This document shows positions 35,282-43,068 of a DNA stretch of 64,000 nt, piece by piece. Under the pieces are notes generated by a model. The model did not search any database. It was not told the origin of the DNA and was given only the letters and a program-made list of their open reading frames with translations. A program made the position numbers and the translations under genes. Source of the DNA: CAINOH01 sp041663565. Its GTDB lineage: Archaea > Micrarchaeota > Micrarchaeia > Norongarragalinales > CAINOH01. The stretch spans positions 9,168 through 73,167 of the forward strand of contig JBAYMJ010000003.1 in assembly GCA_041663565.1 (NCBI GenBank), written 5' to 3'. The first letter of the stretch is position 1. Every line of letters starts with the position of its first letter.

Positions 35282-35431
35282 AAATGCTAAACCCGTTTGG
35301 ACTGCCCTAGGCAGGAGGGAATCAAGGCTCTTAGAGCGTCTGGTTCTTTTCGTCCATTGGTTTCAAGCCGATGGCATCAAACTGGCTTTTGGTTTTTGCA
35401 GGCAATAATCATTTTCATCGGTGTAACACAC
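35282..35431 (+). promoter_or_regulatory. Structured 5' leader of rpl1, candidate L1 autoregulatory element
   Basis: The leader holds successive hairpins: CTGCC-CTA-GGCAG (35302-35314), GCTC-TTA-GAGC (35327-35337) and CCATTGG-TTTCAAG-CCGATGG (35354-35374, one wobble pair), plus an alternative AAGCC/GGCTT pairing (35365-35388). Archaeal L1 is known in Methanococcus to repress translation of its own L1-L10-L12 message; binding to this leader is inference. Confidence 0.45.
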
Positions 35432-36073
35432 TTGGTTTACGAAAACGAGAAGGTCGCAAAGGCAGTCACTGCAGTGCTTGCGGAGAACAAGGGCAAGCGC
35501 AAGTTCAAGCAGAGCGTCGACATCGCAATCAACTTCCGCGACATCGACTTCAACAAGCCCGAAAACCGCATCACCCTCGAAGTCACGCTTCCCTACGCAC
35601 CGCGCCCGGTAGAGGTCGCCGTGTTTGCGGACGGCCAGCTGGCAGTTGACATCAAGAAGCTCGTGCCGCTTGTAATCGGCAGCGACCAGATTCCATCCTA
35701 TGCCTCCGACAAGAAGAAGCAGAAGGAGCTCCTGAAATATTCACTTTTGTCCCAGACGCAGCTTATGGCTGCTGTGGGTAAGTCACTTGGTCAGGTCCTT
35801 GGTTCCAAGGGTAAGCTGCCCAAGCCAATCATGCCCAACGCCAACCTCCCCGACGTGGTCGAGAAGGCCAAGCGCTCGGTCACGCTTCGCACCAAGGGAA
35901 AATACCTTCCGGTAGTCCACTGCCTTGTCGGTAACGAGGGCATGACGGACGCCCAGGTTGCCGAGAACACGGTTGCGGTAATCGACGCAATCAAGCACAA
36001 GACAACCGAAGGCAAGATCAAGTCAATCTACATCAAGACGACCATGGGCAAGCCAGTCGCAGTAGCGGCATAA
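35432..36073 (+). CDS. rpl1: Large ribosomal subunit protein L1
   Basis: 213 residues. 'SVDIAINFRDIDFNKPENRI', 'LPLVIGSDQIPSYASDKKKQ' and the signature 'GKLPKPIMPNANL' identify L1. The start is a TTG at 35432, giving the normal archaeal length, with GGTG eight bases upstream. The frame is open 45 codons farther, but that part has no homology and overlaps the hairpin leader. Start of the L1-L10-L12 operon; ten bases separate it from L10. Confidence 0.92.
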   Translation: MVYENEKVAKAVTAVLAENKGKRKFKQSVDIAINFRDIDFNKPENRITLEVTLPYAPRPVEVAVFADGQLAVDIKKLVPLVIGSDQIPSYASDKKKQKELLKYSLLSQTQLMAAVGKSLGQVLGSKGKLPKPIMPNANLPDVVEKAKRSVTLRTKGKYLPVVHCLVGNEGMTDAQVAENTVAVIDAIKHKTTEGKIKSIYIKTTMGKPVAVAA

Positions 36074-36083
36074 GTTGATTTTT

Positions 36084-36905
36084 ATGGTACTCAACCGGAA
36101 GCAGAAGGAACAGGCCGTTGCGGACATCACCAAGAAGATTGCCTCGTACAAGGTCGTGGCAATAGTCAGCACCCAGAACCTTCCGTCCAAGCACTACAAT
36201 GCCATCAAGAAGAAGCTCCGCGGAAAGGCAGAACTCATACTCACACGCGCAACTCTTCTCAAGAAGGCCCTTGAGAAGGCGAACAAGCCCGCATTCGACG
36301 CACTCTTAAAGACAATTGACGAGAGCGGCTCGGTTGCGTTCCTTCTTTCAAACGAGGACCCGTTCAAGCTTGCAAAGATGCTCCGCCAGAGCAAGGCGAA
36401 GGCACCGGCAAAGACGGGCATGATAGCAAACGCAGACATTGTCGTCCCCGGCGGCGAGACTTCGCTCGCACCAGGCCCGGTGCTCACCGAGCTCAAGGCG
36501 GCAAAGATAAACGCCAAGATACAGGGAACCAAGATTGTAATCGCAAGCGACGCGACTGTTGCCAAGAAGGGCGAGCCCATCGCGGACGCTGTAGCGAAGA
36601 TACTTACCAAGCTCGGAATCGAGCCGTTCGAAATAGGGATGACCATGAGGTCGGCATACACCGGCACCATGACGTACTCCGCGGACGTGCTTGACGTCGA
36701 CGACTCGGTCTACATTGCACAGCTCGCATCGGCCCACCAGGCGGCCATGAACCTGTGCGTGTTCGCGGAGATTTACAACAAGGATTCAACACCAGTCATA
36801 CTCGCATCAGCACAGGCAAAGGCGCTTGCCATCAACAAGGTAGTTGAGGACAAGGCGCCGAAGGAGGCCGCTGCACCAGCAGCCCCCGCAACGCCGGCGC
36901 AATAA
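36084..36905 (+). CDS. rpl10: Large ribosomal subunit stalk protein L10 (P0)
   Basis: 273 residues. The rRNA-binding N-terminal domain ('KKIASYKVVAIVSTQNLPSKHYNAIKKKLRGKAELILTRATLL') is followed by the archaeal insertion domain ('MIANADIVVPGGETSLAPGPVLTELKAA'), a C-terminal helical spine that binds L12 dimers, and a short Ala/Pro tail. It lacks the long charged C-terminal tail seen in many P0 proteins. The ATG at 36084 is used; a TTG at 36075 is less likely. Confidence 0.93.
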   Translation: MVLNRKQKEQAVADITKKIASYKVVAIVSTQNLPSKHYNAIKKKLRGKAELILTRATLLKKALEKANKPAFDALLKTIDESGSVAFLLSNEDPFKLAKMLRQSKAKAPAKTGMIANADIVVPGGETSLAPGPVLTELKAAKINAKIQGTKIVIASDATVAKKGEPIADAVAKILTKLGIEPFEIGMTMRSAYTGTMTYSADVLDVDDSVYIAQLASAHQAAMNLCVFAEIYNKDSTPVILASAQAKALAINKVVEDKAPKEAAAPAAPATPAQ

Positions 36906-36948
36906 GACGAGGAAATAGAGATTTACGATACAAATTGAGGAGATGCAA

Positions 36949-37242
36949 ATGAAAGACGCATATGCCGCATTGCTCCTGCACGCCGCAGGCCAGCCCATAA
37001 GCGAGGACAACGTAAAGAAGGTCCTTGTTGCAGCTGGAGTCAACGAGGAGCCCGCAAAAATCAAGGCCCTTGTTGCAGCGCTCGAGGGCGTGAACATCGA
37101 GGACGCAATCAAGCAGGCAGCATTCGCAGCAGCACCAGCCGCACCCGCAGGAGAGGCCAAGAAGGAAGAGAAGAAGGCCGAAGTCTCCGAGGAGAAGAAG
37201 GAAGAAGAGGCTGCAGCTGGACTCGCGAGCCTGTTCGGATAA
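36949..37242 (+). CDS. rpl12: Large ribosomal subunit stalk protein L12 (aP1)
   Basis: 97 residues. N-terminal dimerisation domain 'MKDAYAALLLHAAGQPISEDNVKKVLVAAGV', Ala-rich hinge, acidic Glu/Lys segment and a C-terminal 'GLASLFG' that recruits translation factors. GAGGAGAT just upstream places the start at ATG 36949, not the ATG two codons earlier. It forms multiple dimers on L10. Confidence 0.93.
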   Translation: MKDAYAALLLHAAGQPISEDNVKKVLVAAGVNEEPAKIKALVAALEGVNIEDAIKQAAFAAAPAAPAGEAKKEEKKAEVSEEKKEEEAAAGLASLFG

Positions 37243-37271
37243 ACACCACGCTTACCATTACGGCTTGAGGG

Positions 37272-37284
37272 TTGTTTTTTCCCC
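37272..37284 (+). terminator. T-tract terminator of the L1-L10-L12 operon
   Basis: GTTGTTTTTTCCC about 30 bases past the L12 stop is a typical archaeal T-tract. The rest of 37243-37401 shows no gene. Confidence 0.45.
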
Positions 37285-37401
37285 TCCAATCCTATTTCTA
37301 CGCATATTTTACGTTAGCGCAAGCAGCCGGCCAGGCGGATTGTGGGGTTCTTTCGGGAAGCAAGGGCCTGCGCCGGTTAGTTGCCTGTCGGCGCGTGCGC
37401 C

Positions 37402-38748
37402 CTAGTCTTTGCGCGTCCGTTTGTTCGCAAGAAGGCGAGTCCACTCGTTCTGGCGTTCGGGGTTCTTGCTCGCATGCCTGACCATCAGCCCCACGAGTTC
37501 CGGTTCGTTCCTCGGGTTCGAAGCGTCCATCTTGGCGGATATGGCGACACCGCGAAGCAGGCCGTCCGCCTTGACGTGCGCGGGGTCGGTCTTTATCAGG
37601 TTGGATGCCCAGCCCATAGAGCCGGACGGGTGCGTGCGGTTGTGGTACCTAACCACGCGGGTGAACACGCGGGCCATCTTTTCCCTCAACAACCCTTCGG
37701 GGTCTGCCTGGCCGGACTCAACGCCGCGAACACCAGCCTGCAACGCGGCGCCGTCAGCCTGGCGGCCTTTCTTTTCAGCACGCTGCGCGTTCCTGCCTGC
37801 GCCTTCCTTTAGCCCGACAGCCAACTCGCCCGGGCCTGCCGGCATCTCCGGCTTTTGCGACCTATCTACCGGCCATTCGGGGCCGAGCGCGCCGCGGCCG
37901 AACTCCGAAGAAATCGCCGCTTCAAGCTGCGCGATGTGCTCGGGCTTTGCGAGGTCAAGTCCGTGTTCGCGGACTAGCTGAACAGCGCGCAGGTGCACCC
38001 GGTCGCCGCGCACGAAATTCGAGATTGCCCGCACGTGGAAACCGCGCGGCCGCGTCACTCCCATGTAGAAGCGAAGGTTGTCAATCAACCTGTTGCGGTG
38101 GTACTGTCTCGTGAATCCCTCCGGCGCGGGAAGGAACTTGTGCTGGTGGCGGTTCGAAAACTGCACGTTCTTTTCGACTGTCACACCCTTGGATGGCTGC
38201 AAAAACCACGGCTTCTCCCCGGGTTTGGCGACTTGCTGGACGAGGATGCTGCCAGGTCTTGCGCGCGAGACTACCGGAAGGAACGTTTCGGGGTGCGAAT
38301 AAAGTTTGAAAAGCCCGTCCACGTCCTGCGAGTTCTGCGGCTCCGGCGGCTTTTGCGGTTCCTTTGGGGCCGAAGGCGCCTTGGCTTTCATTCCAAGCTG
38401 CTCGCGCGCCATATTGCACACCTGCTCGTGGGCCTGCGGGTATTTCCCCGCCATGTACTCCATGAGCGATGCGCCGTAGTCGGCGCTTTGCGTGGAGCGC
38501 GAGAACTTGCTGATGAACGTGAACGCGTCAAGGGCATAGCGCGGAAAACCCCTAAGCAAGCCTGGGGCCTCGAACTGAAGCTCCGCCTGCTTTTTTTTCT
38601 TTGCCTTGGCAAAGGCGGAGTCCCAGGCTGTTGAGAGTTCGGACAGCACGTGCCGCTCCTCGCGGGTGAGGCGCGAAAGGTCGGAGAACCTCCGGAGGCT
38701 TTCCGGCGACTGGTATGATCTTGAAGGCGGCCTGGCTTTGGGCATCAT
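37402..38748 (-). CDS. Hypothetical protein, 448 residues
   Basis: Soluble, very basic protein with no recognised domain. The N-terminal third is helical ('SDLSRLTREERHVLSELSTAWDSAFAKAKKKKQ'), followed by a Pro/Lys/Ala linker ('PSAPKEPQKPPEPQN') and a C-terminal half rich in His/Arg ('RQYHRNRLIDNLRFYMGV', 'RVVRYHNRTHPSGSMGW'). The start is ATG 38748 or 38745; the frame stays open farther upstream but reaches into the next gene's 3' end. Probably lineage-specific. Confidence 0.55.
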   Translation of the reverse strand: MMPKARPPSRSYQSPESLRRFSDLSRLTREERHVLSELSTAWDSAFAKAKKKKQAELQFEAPGLLRGFPRYALDAFTFISKFSRSTQSADYGASLMEYMAGKYPQAHEQVCNMAREQLGMKAKAPSAPKEPQKPPEPQNSQDVDGLFKLYSHPETFLPVVSRARPGSILVQQVAKPGEKPWFLQPSKGVTVEKNVQFSNRHQHKFLPAPEGFTRQYHRNRLIDNLRFYMGVTRPRGFHVRAISNFVRGDRVHLRAVQLVREHGLDLAKPEHIAQLEAAISSEFGRGALGPEWPVDRSQKPEMPAGPGELAVGLKEGAGRNAQRAEKKGRQADGAALQAGVRGVESGQADPEGLLREKMARVFTRVVRYHNRTHPSGSMGWASNLIKTDPAHVKADGLLRGVAISAKMDASNPRNEPELVGLMVRHASKNPERQNEWTRLLANKRTRKD

Positions 38749-38809
38749 TGAAGAAGTAGCAAGAAAGAAAGAAAAAGGAATGTGAAAAAGGCTGCAGTGG
38801 CCCCGGCCA

Positions 38810-39073
38810 CTAACGGACGTTGCGCAGCTTCTCCCTGAGCAGGTTTTCGCGCTCCTGCGGCGAAATCCCTCGCGGCAGCTTCTGCGCCGCGACAAGCAGG
38901 TGCGCGTGCTGCCTGTTTTCAGGCGCGCTGAAGAACCGCTGCACGTTGGCGCGCTGCGCCGGGGTTGTTGCGCGGGCGTAGGAAAGCGCCATATCCAGCG
39001 CTTCGCTTTTTGGTTCGCCCGACACGGGCTTTGTGGGTTTCCGCGCCGGCTCCTCTGGATATACTACGGCCAT
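38810..39073 (-). CDS. Small hypothetical protein
   Basis: 87 residues, helical, with no membrane segment. 'RFFSAPENRQHAHLLVAAQKL' loosely resembles the C-terminus of the downstream protein ('HASKNPERQNEWTRLLANK'), so the two may be related. It lies 16 bases after the gene at 39090-39494. Real coding status is likely but not certain. Confidence 0.45.
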   Translation of the reverse strand: MAVVYPEEPARKPTKPVSGEPKSEALDMALSYARATTPAQRANVQRFFSAPENRQHAHLLVAAQKLPRGISPQERENLLREKLRNVR

Positions 39074-39089
39074 CAAAACACCGCGTAAA

Positions 39090-39494
39090 TCATCCTGCCT
39101 TCGGCGCCTGTCCTGCGGGGCCCACCTTCGCGCGCGGCACGTTGATTGGCGCGTTGATGTTTATCGCAAAGGCAAGCAGGGTTCCCACGCTGCTTCCCGC
39201 GTAGGTGAGCGCGGTGATGATTTCCTCCGCGGCGTCCGCCGGGAGCTGCTTGTTCTTCTTCCAACCCTCGGAAAGCTTCCTGCCCAGGTCGGAGCTTGCG
39301 TCCGCGAAGAGCTCGCCCTTTATGGACATGCTTGCGACGTCCTGCTGGTATGAAATCTCGTAGTTGTAGGTGACCTTGACCTGGTTGCCTTCCGGAGCCA
39401 CGTTCTCGACGCTTACGTTGACCGACATGCCAGTGACGTTGCCGTCCTTCTTCTTGGTCGCCTTGACTTCGACTATCCTTCCGTGCGTAATCAT
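39090..39494 (-). CDS. Conserved-looking hypothetical protein
   Basis: 134 residues. N-terminal beta strands ('GRIVEVKATKKKDGNVTGMSVNVSVENVAPEGNQVKVTYNYEISY') lead to a helix with an amphipathic pattern and a Gly/Ala-rich segment ('IITALTYAGSSVGTLLAFAININAPINVPRAKV'). The layout (antiparallel sheet then long helix) recalls SecB-like folds, but I do not claim homology. No signal peptide. Confidence 0.55.
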   Translation of the reverse strand: MITHGRIVEVKATKKKDGNVTGMSVNVSVENVAPEGNQVKVTYNYEISYQQDVASMSIKGELFADASSDLGRKLSEGWKKNKQLPADAAEEIITALTYAGSSVGTLLAFAININAPINVPRAKVGPAGQAPKAG

Positions 39495-39574
39495 ATGCTA
39501 GCATTCACCTTCGTATTAGTAGGATAAGTATAGGGCACGCCGAGTCTTAAAAAAACTCCTAATCGCCACAAGGA

Positions 39575-40249
39575 CTAAAAGCGCGCGGTCTGGCCCACGC
39601 CAAGGACTACCGCCTGGGCCTTGGTCTCCTGCTTTATGCGCTTTGCGAAGTCGTACGGGTCGGCCCTTATGCGGGAGAACGTGCCGTAGTGGCAGGGGAT
39701 GACGTACTTGACGCGCATCTTCTTGACCGCGCTCACCGCCGAGAGTATGTCCATCGTCTGCGTGCCTCCGATTGGGATGAGCGCAAGGTCCGCCTCGACG
39801 TTGCCAAGCGCGTAGAAGTCGTAGGTGTCGCCGGAGAAGTATACGCTCTTGCCGCCGAAGCTTACTATGTACCCCACCGAGCCGGGGACGTTGTTGCGCA
39901 CCGGAAGCACCTTTATGTGCATGCCGTAGAACTCGAAGTCATCGCCTTCAAGCGCGGACATCTTGAACTTGTCCTGCAAATCGAGCCTTGCAAGCACCTC
40001 CTCAGGTGCGACCACGTGCGCGTAGGTGCCGTCGGCGATTATTGAGACGTCGTGCGCGTCGAAGTGGTCGAATGCCGGGCTTGAGACGAAGATGGCGTCC
40101 GCCTTCTTTATTTTCTCCGCGCTTATCGCGGGCGGGACCAGCCGCTCGGCGTTGCGCGGCCGCGGATCCAGCCACGGGTCGAAATACAGTATCTTGCCCT
40201 CAAGCTCCACACGGAAGCCGGAATGGCCGAGGTAAGTGACAGTTGCCAT
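39575..40249 (-). CDS. Metallo-beta-lactamase-fold protein with degenerate HxHxDH motif
   Basis: 224 residues, UPF0173-like hydrolase fold: 'YLGHSGFRVELEGKILYFDPWL', 'YFSGDTYDF' and 'VIPCHYGTF' are all in place. Where the family has HxHxDH the sequence reads 'VSSPAFDHFD', so the first two metal-binding His are replaced by Ser and Ala while Asp-His, the later Asp and the last His remain. It may bind a single metal or have lost hydrolase activity. AAGGCGAT upstream supports the ATG at 40249. Divergent from endonuclease IV. Confidence 0.85.
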   Translation of the reverse strand: MATVTYLGHSGFRVELEGKILYFDPWLDPRPRNAERLVPPAISAEKIKKADAIFVSSPAFDHFDAHDVSIIADGTYAHVVAPEEVLARLDLQDKFKMSALEGDDFEFYGMHIKVLPVRNNVPGSVGYIVSFGGKSVYFSGDTYDFYALGNVEADLALIPIGGTQTMDILSAVSAVKKMRVKYVIPCHYGTFSRIRADPYDFAKRIKQETKAQAVVLGVGQTARF

Positions 40250-40344
40250 GAACATCGCCTTTGCGGCCCGCGGCGTGCTGCGGGCCAAAAGTAACGTGGT
40301 GGCTAATCCTATTAATCCCTTTCAAATCAACTCTTTGCGTGGCA

Positions 40345-41181
40345 ATGATTTTCGGCACAGCGGGCATCCCCCTTTCGTGCGCCGAGCGCGACTCGCGTGC
40401 GGGGATAGCGTTCGTGCGCAAGCTGGGCTTGGACGCCTTCGAGTTCGAGTTCGTGCACTCGGCCAGGATGGCGCAGGACAAGGTGATTGAGTGCGGCAAG
40501 GCGGCCAAGGAGAACAGAATCGTCCTTTCGGCCCACGCGCCCTATTACGTCAACCTGTGCTCGGGTGAGCCTGAAAAGGTTGCCGCGAGCAAGGTGCGCA
40601 TACTCGACACCGCGCGCATTTTGGAAAATTCCGGTGGCGGCCGGATAGTCGTGCACTCCGGGTATTACGGGAAACTGGACAAGAAGGCCGCTTTCGAAAT
40701 CGTCAAGAACGGCTACCTTGACGTGTTGGATTCGATGAAAAGGGAGGGCATCACCAAGGCAATCCTTGCGCCGGAGACTACCGGGAAGCCAAGCGCTTTC
40801 GGCAACCTTGAGGAGCTTTACGGCCTCGCATCCGAAATCGGCTTTGAAAGATTCAAGCCGACGATTGACTTTGCCCATTTGCACGCGAGGGCGAATGGCG
40901 CGTTGAATTCGAAAAAGGACTTTGACAGGATATTTGAGACGATAACCGGCCTTGTTGGAAAGGAAGGTCCAAGACAACTCCACTGCCACTTTGCGGGGAT
41001 ACAATACTCGGCGAAAGGCGAGCTGCGCCACCTGACAATAGACGCCAAGTCGCCCGACTTTTCGCTCCTTGCGCAGAGCCTGGTTGGCAACAAGTGCTCG
41101 GGAACGATAATCTCGGAGTCGCCGAACATCGAAACGGATGCCTTGACGATGAAGAAGGAATACGAGAAGGCACTTGGCTGA
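40345..41181 (+). CDS. nfo: Endonuclease IV-type AP endonuclease (TIM barrel)
   Basis: 278 residues. 'FGTAGIPLS', 'LGLDAFEFEFVHSARM', 'LSAHAPYYVNLCS', 'IVVHSGYYGK', 'LAPETTGKPSAFGNLEEL', 'TIDFAHLHAR' and 'LHCHFAGIQYS' give the metal-binding His, Glu and Asp ladder of endonuclease IV. It cleaves abasic sites in base-excision repair. The ATG at 40345 starts the homologous sequence. An endonuclease III gene in the same window would create its substrate. Confidence 0.88.
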   Translation: MIFGTAGIPLSCAERDSRAGIAFVRKLGLDAFEFEFVHSARMAQDKVIECGKAAKENRIVLSAHAPYYVNLCSGEPEKVAASKVRILDTARILENSGGGRIVVHSGYYGKLDKKAAFEIVKNGYLDVLDSMKREGITKAILAPETTGKPSAFGNLEELYGLASEIGFERFKPTIDFAHLHARANGALNSKKDFDRIFETITGLVGKEGPRQLHCHFAGIQYSAKGELRHLTIDAKSPDFSLLAQSLVGNKCSGTIISESPNIETDALTMKKEYEKALG

Positions 41182-41221
41182 ACTGGCGGCAACAGCGCAA
41201 TCCCGCCCGCCCAAAAGCAGT

Positions 41222-42184
41222 TCAAATTTTCTGCGGGTAGTACGCCTGCTTGCTCACGTGCGAATACACCAGGTAGTTTATCTCGCGTATTGCGGAGTGG
41301 AACCTTGCCTTGTACGAGTCCAGGAGCTTCTCAAGCTCAAGCTCGGAAGAAAGGTAGTAGTCCGCTTCCAAATCCTCGCCCGCGGTCTCGTCTATGTACG
41401 CAAGGTTGGGGATGCCCTCGGTGAACTCTCGGATTGCCGCTAGCTTGGTCACGTCATTGAGCACGAAATTCACCTTGTACAGCGAGTAGCCGAGCTTTTC
41501 GCTGTTTATCATCGCGCGGTAGCCCTGTATCACTCCTGCGCGAACCAGGTTTACCAGCCGGTACTTCACCACACCGGGGCTCAAGCCCGTTTTCTTTGCT
41601 ATGAGTATGAGCGGGCAGCGGCCATCCTCCGAAATCACGGAAAGTATCTTGCGGTCGGTCGCGTCTATCGCAGCTTTTGGCCCCTCTCCAACGGTGCCCA
41701 CCTGTCGCGCAACGCCTTCGGCCTTGCAAAGGAACGCGAGCGAATAGTGCCTTATCTTCACGTAGGGGTTGACCACGTAGCGGCCTACGTGCTGGCGGAA
41801 ACGCAGGGAGAACGAGAGCCAGAAGCTGCGGAACTCGGACACGTCTCGCGCCCACACCACCAGGCCCGCGTCCCAGTTGCCCTGCATCTTGCCGCACCAC
41901 CACACGCGCGGCTCCTGGGAAAGGAACGCCATTATCTGGTGCTCCATCCGGGGAGAGGTGTTGTGGTATTTCAGGTACACGCGGAAGCTCTGCAAGCCAA
42001 GGCGCGAGGAGTCTACGAGCGCATAATAGCCCCGGATGTAGCCTTCGGACTCCAGCGCCGAAATCCTCTGCGACACCGCGCTCTTGCTCAGGCGCGTTGC
42101 TTTCGCTATTTTCGAGGCGCTTGCGCGGCCGTCGGCGTCAAGGATGCGCAGGATGAGAAGGTCCTTCGAATCGGCTTTTGACAT
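41222..42184 (-). CDS. Double-length Lrp/AsnC-family transcription regulator
   Basis: 320 residues, twice the usual length. Two tandem units: HTH 1 ('DLLILRILDADGRASASKIAKATRLSKSAVSQRISALESEG', about 7-47) with a ligand-binding-like domain, and HTH 2 ('DRKILSVISEDGRCPLILIAKKTGLSPGVVKYRLVNLVRAG', about 177-217) with a second such domain. A single chain could imitate a dimer with two different half-site readers. It is divergent from a methyltransferase gene across an AT-rich 93-base gap, its most likely target. Confidence 0.88.
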   Translation of the reverse strand: MSKADSKDLLILRILDADGRASASKIAKATRLSKSAVSQRISALESEGYIRGYYALVDSSRLGLQSFRVYLKYHNTSPRMEHQIMAFLSQEPRVWWCGKMQGNWDAGLVVWARDVSEFRSFWLSFSLRFRQHVGRYVVNPYVKIRHYSLAFLCKAEGVARQVGTVGEGPKAAIDATDRKILSVISEDGRCPLILIAKKTGLSPGVVKYRLVNLVRAGVIQGYRAMINSEKLGYSLYKVNFVLNDVTKLAAIREFTEGIPNLAYIDETAGEDLEADYYLSSELELEKLLDSYKARFHSAIREINYLVYSHVSKQAYYPQKI

Positions 42185-42277
42185 ATGAAAAATAGTAAAA
42201 ATATTCTTAATAAAATCGCGTTTTGACCCGAATTTTTTAAAAAATCAATATCTTTTGCCATATGCAGAGGAAACTGC
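42185..42277. promoter_or_regulatory. AT-rich divergent promoter with 14-bp palindrome
   Basis: ATTTTTTAAAAAAT (42232-42245) lies 33-46 bases before the methyltransferase ATG, where a TATA box is expected. A second AT block (AAAAATATTCTTAATAAAAT, about 42198-42217) serves the Lrp gene. The palindrome may be both TATA and operator. Confidence 0.5.
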
Positions 42278-43039
42278 ATGAGAAAATTCCAGGACGAAAA
42301 GAACTACTCGCCGGTTCTTGTGGACATATGGGGCGACTACATAGACTGGCAGAAGCGCAGGACCGGCGAGGCCGGATTCCTTACGGGCCTGCTTTCCGGC
42401 AACGGGTGCAGGCGCGTCGTTGACGCGAGCCTTGGCGATGGATGCGATTCCATATACCTGCTAAAGCAGGGTTATGACGTGACAAGCAACGAGCTTGACT
42501 CGGTGTTTGCGCAGAAGGCTCTTGAGAACGCCGCAAAGGAGGGCGTGCGGCTCAAGATAACCGGCTACGACTGGCGCGAGTTCGACGAGAGGTTCGAGCC
42601 GGGGTCGTTCGACGCAGTTGTGCTTCAGGGAAACTCGCTTACCCACCTTTTCAAGACCGCTGACCAGCTGCGGGCACTCTCCGCTTTCCGTAAGGTGCTC
42701 AGGCCCGGCGGGGTGCTGCTTATCGATGAGAGGAACTACGACTACATACTTGCGGACAGGGAAAAAATCCTGAAGGGCGACTTCCGCTACTCTGGAAAGT
42801 ACGTCTATTGCGGAAAGAAAGTGAAGGGCGCACCAATAGAGATAGGACCGAAGAAGGTCGTGCTAAAAATCGCGCACGAGGACGGCCGCACGGGATACAT
42901 TTACGTATACCCGTTCAAGGACGGCGAGCTGCACTCGCTCATACGCAAGGCCGGATTTGAGGACGTCGAACAGTATTCGGACTTCAAGAAAGGCCGCGAC
43001 ACAGGCGCAGATTATTTCCAGTACGTTGCCAGGAAATGA
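42278..43039 (+). CDS. SAM-dependent methyltransferase, glycine N-methyltransferase-like
   Basis: 253 residues. Class I Rossmann methyltransferase: motif I 'VVDASLGDGCDSIYLL' (usually GxGxG, here G-D-G-C), acidic loop 'VTSNELD', 'DAVVLQGNSLTHL', and 'LLIDERNYDYILADREKIL', which resembles the glycine/sarcosine N-methyltransferase signature. The substrate may be a small amine, but this is inferred from motif similarity only. Likely controlled by the divergent Lrp-type gene. Confidence 0.8.
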   Translation: MRKFQDEKNYSPVLVDIWGDYIDWQKRRTGEAGFLTGLLSGNGCRRVVDASLGDGCDSIYLLKQGYDVTSNELDSVFAQKALENAAKEGVRLKITGYDWREFDERFEPGSFDAVVLQGNSLTHLFKTADQLRALSAFRKVLRPGGVLLIDERNYDYILADREKILKGDFRYSGKYVYCGKKVKGAPIEIGPKKVVLKIAHEDGRTGYIYVYPFKDGELHSLIRKAGFEDVEQYSDFKKGRDTGADYFQYVARK

Positions 43040-43068
43040 AAAGGGAGACTCCCCCCACGACTGAAAGC

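Noticed and set aside
35297..35431. N-terminal extension of L1 by 45 residues
   Set aside because: The extension has no L1 homology, lies in the hairpin leader, and the TTG at 35432 with GGTG upstream gives the normal archaeal length.
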